DNA from: CATQHP01 sp965205595
GTDB lineage: Bacteria > Acidobacteriota > Terriglobia > Bryobacterales > UBA6623
NCBI GenBank assembly: GCA_965205595.1
Contig: CBDBHI010000080.1
Location: 48,074-112,073 of the forward strand
DNA length: 64,000 bases
Reading direction: 5' to 3'
Shown: positions 59,659 through 64,000 of the stretch, one piece after another
Layout of the letters: every line of letters starts with the position of its first letter
How positions within the stretch are numbered: the first letter of the stretch is position 1
Position numbers and translations under genes: made by a program
The notes under the pieces: model-generated
Told to the model about the DNA's origin: nothing
The model's database searches: none
The model's input: only the letters and a program-made list of their open reading frames with translations

Positions 59659-60546
59659 ATGAGTCTGCAGCCCCCCAAGAATGTGTCGGTATTTATCCCC
59701 GTCAAAAACGAGGAAGAGAACATCGCTCATTGTCTCGAGTCAGTCAAATGGGCCGACGAAGTCTTTGTCATCGATTCGAAATCGCCCGACCGCACGGTCG
59801 AGATCGCTGAATCGATGGGCGCGAAAGTCTTCCAGTTCGAGTTTGACGGCAGCCAAACCAAAGACGACTGGGCCGTTGAGAATCTACCGTTTCGAAATGA
59901 GTGGGCGCTCTACATTGATGCCGACGAGCGAGTAACGCCCGAACTTCGCGACGAAATCCTGAGAATCGTCACCAGCGCTGAGGCGAAAGACGGCTACTAC
60001 ATCAATCGGCGGCTCATATTCATGGGCCGCTGGCTGAAGCACGCCGGCCTCTACCCCAGTTGGAGTCTGCGGCTTTTCAAACATCAGCTCGGCTCCTACG
60101 AAAAAGTAAAGGTCGACGGGGCCTCACGCCGCGACAGCAAGGTTCACGAACACCTACTTCTCGACGGCGAGGTAGATTATCTCTCGAACGATCTATTGCA
60201 CCGCGACCTGCGCGACCTGTATCGCTACATCGAGCGCCACAATCAGTATTCCGACTGGGATTCCGGCGTCTACCTACGCTATCGGCAAGAGCCGCTGCGT
60301 TTTGAGCCCGGCCTGCACGGCTCGGTCAAGATCAAACGCTTTTTGAAACGCCTTTGGGTGAGGCTGCCACTGCGCCCTGTTCTGCGCTTCTTGATGATGT
60401 ATGTTTTTCGGCTGGGGTTCTTAGACGGCGCGGCCGGCCTGCACTACTGCCTGCTGCGAGCGGTACATGAGTATCACATCAGCGTGAAATTGAAGCAGCG
60501 CGTCAAACGCGACGAGTGGCTGGAGCCCGAGCATGGCTCTGGTTAG
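59659..60546 (+). CDS. Family 2 glycosyltransferase (LPS core-type)
   Basis: A 295-residue enzyme. ATG 59659 is preferred over the TTG one codon before it. The GT2 fold: VSVFIPVKNEEENIAHCLES, EVFVIDSKSPDRTVEIAESM, then the metal-binding ALYIDADERVTP (DAD). Further blocks KDGYYINRRLIFMGRWLKHA, YPSWSLRLFKH and the C-terminal hydrophobic segment (RFLMMYVFRLGFLDGAAGLH) fit the WaaE/KdtX-like family of LPS core glucosyl- and other transferases. It starts a polysaccharide cluster with a second glycosyltransferase (14-bp overlap) and a flippase. Confidence 0.9.
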   Translation: MSLQPPKNVSVFIPVKNEEENIAHCLESVKWADEVFVIDSKSPDRTVEIAESMGAKVFQFEFDGSQTKDDWAVENLPFRNEWALYIDADERVTPELRDEILRIVTSAEAKDGYYINRRLIFMGRWLKHAGLYPSWSLRLFKHQLGSYEKVKVDGASRRDSKVHEHLLLDGEVDYLSNDLLHRDLRDLYRYIERHNQYSDWDSGVYLRYRQEPLRFEPGLHGSVKIKRFLKRLWVRLPLRPVLRFLMMYVFRLGFLDGAAGLHYCLLRAVHEYHISVKLKQRVKRDEWLEPEHGSG

Positions 60547-62155
60547 TCTGTGCCGCCGGGCCTTGATGAAACTCGCTCGGTGGGACGAACGCGACCTACT
60601 GAAATGGTTGATTGTGAGGCTGGCGCGACCTTTGGCCGACCCAAGCACCGAGGTCGAAATAAATGACATCGACCGGTTATTCCAGTACACGTTTCCCGAG
60701 CCCGACGATGTCGGGATCGCGGTTCAAAGTTCGTCTGGCCCACAGATCATAGGGGAACGGTCAGATCAACATGCTACCGCGTTTAGCTGCGAGATCGGGT
60801 CGTCCGAAGTCTTTGGCAAGAGTTGCTCACGCTTGTTGGTTTTGTGGGGAACCGATGCAACACAAACGGGGTATCGTCATGGCGATTCCGGGATCGCGAA
60901 ACTCGCGGATGTGACCTCCGACTACCTGATCGTCTCCGTCCCCATCTACCCAGAAAACTTGTTCTGCCCTTCGCTACCTAGCCCCTTTGAAAGGATCTCG
61001 TGGTGGGACTCGCAGGCCGCGGCGGTTGGACTCAACACCGTCGAGTCGCCGCGCGAACGATTCCAAGGCCTCTACCCCCGCTGCTATCGAAAGGAAACGG
61101 AGGTTGATTCCAGACCAACGTTCGTCCAGAATCCACGGATCCTGTTCGCTATGCCAGAGCGAGCAGGAGCATTTCGTTGGGTCGCGGAAGACCTAGCTCA
61201 AGCGTTAAATGCTGACGGATTCTCTGCAGGCTTTCAATGTCACGACGGTGCTGAACGTGTGTTGACCTGGGCTCACTACTGGCCCGACTACGATGTAGAG
61301 GTTGACCGCGGTGACGCGGAGTTTTTTGTCACCAACTTTCGCTTCAAACCACAACGCCACTTGACTCCGTGGCTTGAGGAACTGGTCGAGCGCGAATGTC
61401 CCAAACTGGTCCCGTCACAGTTTTCGGCTGACGCGCTCGGTGATCTCGGTGTCCCGAGCGAGCTTCTTCATGTGATTCCGCACGGTTACACGCCGGAATT
61501 TTCGATCGGTTTCGAGCCACTGCCGCTGGCGACCAGCAAGAGCTTTCGCCTGCTCGCCGTCGTTAATTCGCACGACCCAGAACGCTATGGACTCGATTTG
61601 TTACTCGACGCTGTTTCTAAGACGTTCTCCGCGAACGATGATTTTTGCCTCGTGATTAAAGACTATGGCAACAATTGCGACCGCCTGAAACGGTCAATCG
61701 ACTCCGCGGTCGGCGGCGGACCCGAGGTGCTTTATTACGCCAACTTCATGTCGAAGCGCGATCTCGCGCGTTTCTATAAGACTTGTTCAGCGTTCGTAGC
61801 CCCCTTTCGCGGCGAAGGATTCGGGATGAAGATCCTCGACGCGGCGGTAATCGGACTGCCGCTGATCTTGCCGCTTTACGGAGGGCCGACCGACTACTGC
61901 GAAGCGGATCTTGTCTGGCCGGTGGAATTCGATGAGGTCGAGGTTGGCGATTGCCTTGAAACCCGCGAGCTCCGTTGGAACGAAAAACTCACTTGGTGTG
62001 AACCCCGCGTAGATGACCTGGCCCGGCAGTTGAGAGCCGTCTACGAGCAACAAACCGAGGCTAAACGCCGCGCGGACGACTTACGGGAGCGCGTTATACG
62101 AGAATTCACGTGGGGAAAAGCAGCCGAAAAACTGTGTAAGGCGCTAGACCTGTGA
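60533..62155 (+). CDS. Glycosyltransferase, GT4-like
   Basis: A 540-residue protein. The C-terminal half (residues ~290-540) is GT-B-like: FRLLAVVNSHDPERYGLDLL, EVLYYANFMSKRDLARFYKT, FVAPFRGEGFGMKILDAAVI and GLPLILPLYGGPTDYC, a donor-binding layout typical of GT4. The N-terminal ~200 residues are divergent, with no recognised fold other than a possible acceptor domain (ILFAMPERAGAFRWVAEDLA). ATG 60533 overlaps the first glycosyltransferase by 14 bp, so translational coupling is likely. Substrates are unknown; probably part of a surface polysaccharide pathway with the flippase downstream. Confidence 0.83.
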   Translation: MALVSLCRRALMKLARWDERDLLKWLIVRLARPLADPSTEVEINDIDRLFQYTFPEPDDVGIAVQSSSGPQIIGERSDQHATAFSCEIGSSEVFGKSCSRLLVLWGTDATQTGYRHGDSGIAKLADVTSDYLIVSVPIYPENLFCPSLPSPFERISWWDSQAAAVGLNTVESPRERFQGLYPRCYRKETEVDSRPTFVQNPRILFAMPERAGAFRWVAEDLAQALNADGFSAGFQCHDGAERVLTWAHYWPDYDVEVDRGDAEFFVTNFRFKPQRHLTPWLEELVERECPKLVPSQFSADALGDLGVPSELLHVIPHGYTPEFSIGFEPLPLATSKSFRLLAVVNSHDPERYGLDLLLDAVSKTFSANDDFCLVIKDYGNNCDRLKRSIDSAVGGGPEVLYYANFMSKRDLARFYKTCSAFVAPFRGEGFGMKILDAAVIGLPLILPLYGGPTDYCEADLVWPVEFDEVEVGDCLETRELRWNEKLTWCEPRVDDLARQLRAVYEQQTEAKRRADDLRERVIREFTWGKAAEKLCKALDL

Positions 62156-62478
62156 GCCTTTCCTCGCCCTCACGGTTGCTCAGCAACACGGCCTGGAACA
62201 TCATTGGCCGCTTTGTCGCCGTCGGGGTCTCGATAGGACTGACGTCGTACCTAATAGCCAACCTGGGCACCGAACGCTTTGGCTTATGGGCACTCGCGAA
62301 CCTGCTCGTAGGTTACTTTTCACTCGCCGATCTCGGCATACAAGCAAGTCTGGTCCGTCAGATCGCCTTTGCCCGACCGGACGAAAATCCCGAGCAACTC
62401 TCCAAGATTGTAAGCACGAGTTTCTTTGTTTTCTTCGGCGCCTTCGTTGTCGCGGCGCCGGGCGCACTCGTTCTAGTA
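62152..62478 (+). pseudogene. 5' part of polysaccharide flippase gene split by an IS630 element
   Basis: GTG 62152 overlaps the previous stop (GTGA). It codes 109 residues: RLLSNTAWNIIGRFVAVGVS, LTSYLIANLGTERFGLWALA, YFSLADLGIQASLVRQIAFA and a second span FFVFFGAFVVAAPGALVLVL. This resembles the first ~110 residues of Wzx/MATE-type flippases (PF01943/PF13440). The sequence is interrupted after codon GTA at 62476-62478 by the IS; the remainder is at 63594. Reading straight through the IS gives only five further codons before a stop. Confidence 0.85.
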
Positions 62479-63591
62479 CTTAGTTGCGTAAGTTAGAATA
62501 TTTACTGGCGAGGGGACGAGGGGCGACGACGGTCTTGGTCCATTCGAACGGAGTAGCCTTGGAGTTGTAGACGCGGACGAAGCTGTCGATGGCCTCGCGC
62601 ACCTGCCGGGGGGAAGTGAAACTCGCCCCCCGCAAGGCGCGGCGGCTCAGAATCGAAAACCACACCTCAACCTGATTCATCCACGAACTGTAGGTCGGCG
62701 TGTAGTGAAAATGGATGTTCGCATGACGTTGCAGCCAGCGGTCATTTTTGGGCTTGTGAGTGTTCAAGTTATCCAAGATGATGTGGATCTCGCGGCCTTC
62801 GTGGATGGCCGCGATGTGGTTCATGAAGTCGAGAAACTCGCGACGCCGTCGGCGCCAATAGTGTCCGGCGATGATGAATCCGGTAGCCACTTCCAGCGCG
62901 GCGAAAAGCGGCGTCGTGCCGTGCCGCCTGTAGCCGTGCGAGAAGCCCGTCAAGGCCTTGCCGTTGGGCAAGCGTAGCCAGCCCTGCGCTCGCTCCAAGG
63001 CCTGGATGCTCGGCTTCTCGTCGACCGCGAGCACCACGGCGTTTTCCGGCGGGCTGAGGTAGAGTCCGACAATGTCGGCGGCCTTGCGAGCGAACTCCGG
63101 GTCGGTTGACAAACACCAACTGCGCCGCCGCCGCAAGGACACGCCGAGCTGCCGCAGTACGCGCCAGACTTGATGCTTGCTGACGTCGCCGAGAGCTTCC
63201 GCGAGCAGTTCGCCTGTCCAAGTGGCGTGCCCTTCGGGCGGAGCTTCGTCGAGTTGGCAGAGGATGCGTTTGCGCGTCGCTTGGTCGTACCGCGCGGGCC
63301 TGCCGGAACGCGCTTGATCGCATAATCCCGCCAGACGTTGCTGGGCGAAGCGGGTGCGCCATTTCGACACGCGCGCCGCCGGGGATCCCAGTTGCCGGGC
63401 GATCTCGGCGGTCGAGGTAGCGGCGGCCGCCAGCAGCACAATGCGAGCGCGCTCCACCATGCGCCGTTCGGACTTGTGGCCGCGCACCCAGAGTCGCAGC
63501 GTCTCTTCTTCCTCGGCGTTCAGTCGAATCACCGTTGCCGGTCTTGCCATACCGACATTTTACAGTTAAAGGCCTTACTTTCGCAAGTTAG
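62479..63591 (-). mobile_element. IS630-family insertion sequence
   Basis: A 1113-bp element with one transposase on the minus strand. The ends are inverted repeats: left CTTAGTTGCGTAAGTTAG and right, reversed, CTAACTTGCGAAAGTAAG. TA is duplicated on both sides (62477-62478 and 63592-63593), the hallmark of IS630/Tc1 transposition. The insertion splits a flippase gene; removing the element plus one TA restores the frame exactly (GTA then CTA GGG). Confidence 0.92.
62480..63550 (-). CDS. IS630-family transposase
   Basis: A 356-residue transposase from ATG 63550. The N-terminal DNA-binding part has two helix-turn-helix motifs (TSTAEIARQLGSPAARVSKW and ELLAEALGDVSKHQVWRVLR). The DDE core is AVVLAVDEKPSIQALERAQG (Asp), IHIILDNLNTHKPKNDRW (Asp) and YSSWMNQVEVWFSILSRRAL (Glu). 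The stop codon lies inside the left terminal repeat. It seems intact and could still be active. Confidence 0.93.
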   Translation of the reverse strand: MARPATVIRLNAEEEETLRLWVRGHKSERRMVERARIVLLAAAATSTAEIARQLGSPAARVSKWRTRFAQQRLAGLCDQARSGRPARYDQATRKRILCQLDEAPPEGHATWTGELLAEALGDVSKHQVWRVLRQLGVSLRRRRSWCLSTDPEFARKAADIVGLYLSPPENAVVLAVDEKPSIQALERAQGWLRLPNGKALTGFSHGYRRHGTTPLFAALEVATGFIIAGHYWRRRRREFLDFMNHIAAIHEGREIHIILDNLNTHKPKNDRWLQRHANIHFHYTPTYSSWMNQVEVWFSILSRRALRGASFTSPRQVREAIDSFVRVYNSKATPFEWTKTVVAPRPLASKYSNLRN

Positions 63592-63593
63592 TA

Positions 63594-64000
63594 CTAGGGC
63601 CCTTATTTGAGGCGTTTATACCCGCTGGCGATCTTGCCGCCGAAGGGTTGTTGGTAGTTCAGGTCGCGATCGGCAGCGTGTTCCTCTCAATTGCCTTTGC
63701 GGTACTCAACTCGATTCTGCCCGGCGTCCAGCGCATGGATCTCTCCAACCAAATCGGGGCGATGGGCAGCCTGACGTTACTGGGCGGCTCGGTCGTTGCG
63801 ATTGAGAGCGGCTGGGGCGTTCCGGGCGTCTTGCTCGTATCGGTCGGAGCTAAAAGCCTGCAAGGCTGGGCTTCGTACCTGGCCGCGCGCCGACTATTCC
63901 CCCGGTTTAGGCTGCTTGAGACTCACGTCGACCGAGAGGTTTGGAAAGAGTTGTTTAGCTTCGGTTGGAAGATCCAAGTGTCGAGGCTTTGTGAGTTGGG
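63594..64000 (+). pseudogene. 3' part of the split flippase gene (runs off right edge)
   Basis: Continues the frame of 62152-62478 after the IS and one TA: LGPLFEAFIPAGDLAAEGLL, VQVAIGSVFLSIAFAVLNSI, GVQRMDLSNQIGAMGSLTLL, SGWGVPGVLLVSVGAKSLQG and SFGWKIQVSRL. Its hydrophobic segments and QRMDLxNQI loop are typical of Wzx-like flippases. The gene is open at base 64000. It presumably encoded the flippase for the polysaccharide made by the two upstream glycosyltransferases. Confidence 0.83.

Noticed and set aside
59647..59661. Palindrome CAAACGTTTG at the glycosyltransferase start, resembling the TetR operator
   Set aside because: Only 10 bp and without the 4-bp spacer of the true sites; it overlaps the start codon and could be chance.

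Overview
This window looks like a chromosomal segment of a Gram-negative bacterium of the phylum Acidobacteriota, most likely in or near the Solibacteres/Bryobacterales. The main evidence is a secreted protein whose C-terminal domain resembles the Solibacter-type domain TIGR03437, a GWxTD-domain protein, many Tat-exported enzymes including three sulfatases, and an outer-membrane/LPS gene set (kdsA, glmM, wecB, NodT-type outer-membrane factor). The assignment is inferred from gene content; there is no rRNA or other marker RNA. I found no tRNA, rRNA, CRISPR array or prophage.

Layout. 1-2700 (minus): an export cluster with a PhoD-like phosphatase, a dienelactone hydrolase and a YHYH-like protein running off the edge. 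2793-6831 (plus): TlpA-type thioredoxin, DsbD-N-like protein, methyltransferase, enoyl-CoA hydratase, sulfatase. 7103-11152: orphan OmpR-type regulator, a Tat protein with two acetoacetate-decarboxylase-like domains, a Trm112-like protein and a DUF4126 membrane protein. 11181-14488 (minus): the amino-sugar set glmM, an unknown membrane protein and wecB. 14647-20701: radical SAM enzyme, a frameshifted Solibacter-type secreted protein, aldo/keto reductase, crcB without a normal start codon, and a nitrilase. 20730-27119: ankyrin protein, an isolated patatin fused to a glycine-betaine-type binding domain, and a second sulfatase. 27376-31975: GWxTD protein, a beta-barrel-like protein, a small Tat-like protein and thpR. 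32284-38768: kdsA and, divergently, sucA-sucB-lpdA.

38859-46927: a small lipoprotein, then a complete self-regulated efflux operon (TetR regulator, NodT-type factor, adaptor, RND pump) with a near-consensus promoter and two tandem operators. The pump's stop codon abuts a 290-bp palindromic MITE-like element, followed by a BON-domain protein. 47020-50061: third sulfatase and the folate genes folP-folB-folK. 50227-54167: an acidobacterial-type operon whose second gene is split by a 1.6-kb insertion sequence, then a frameshifted acyltransferase. 54164-59441 (minus): two metallophosphoesterases and a second RND pump. 59659-64000: two glycosyltransferases and a polysaccharide flippase gene split by an IS630-family element.

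The most unusual item is the 750-residue protein at 23279-25531. It has a cytoplasmic patatin-type lipase, one membrane span and an OpuAC/ProX-like solute-binding domain predicted to lie in the periplasm, suggesting a one-protein receptor-lipase. The window also shows recent mobile-element activity: two insertions with target duplications whose removal restores host reading frames exactly, the MITE-like palindrome, and two single-base frameshifts.
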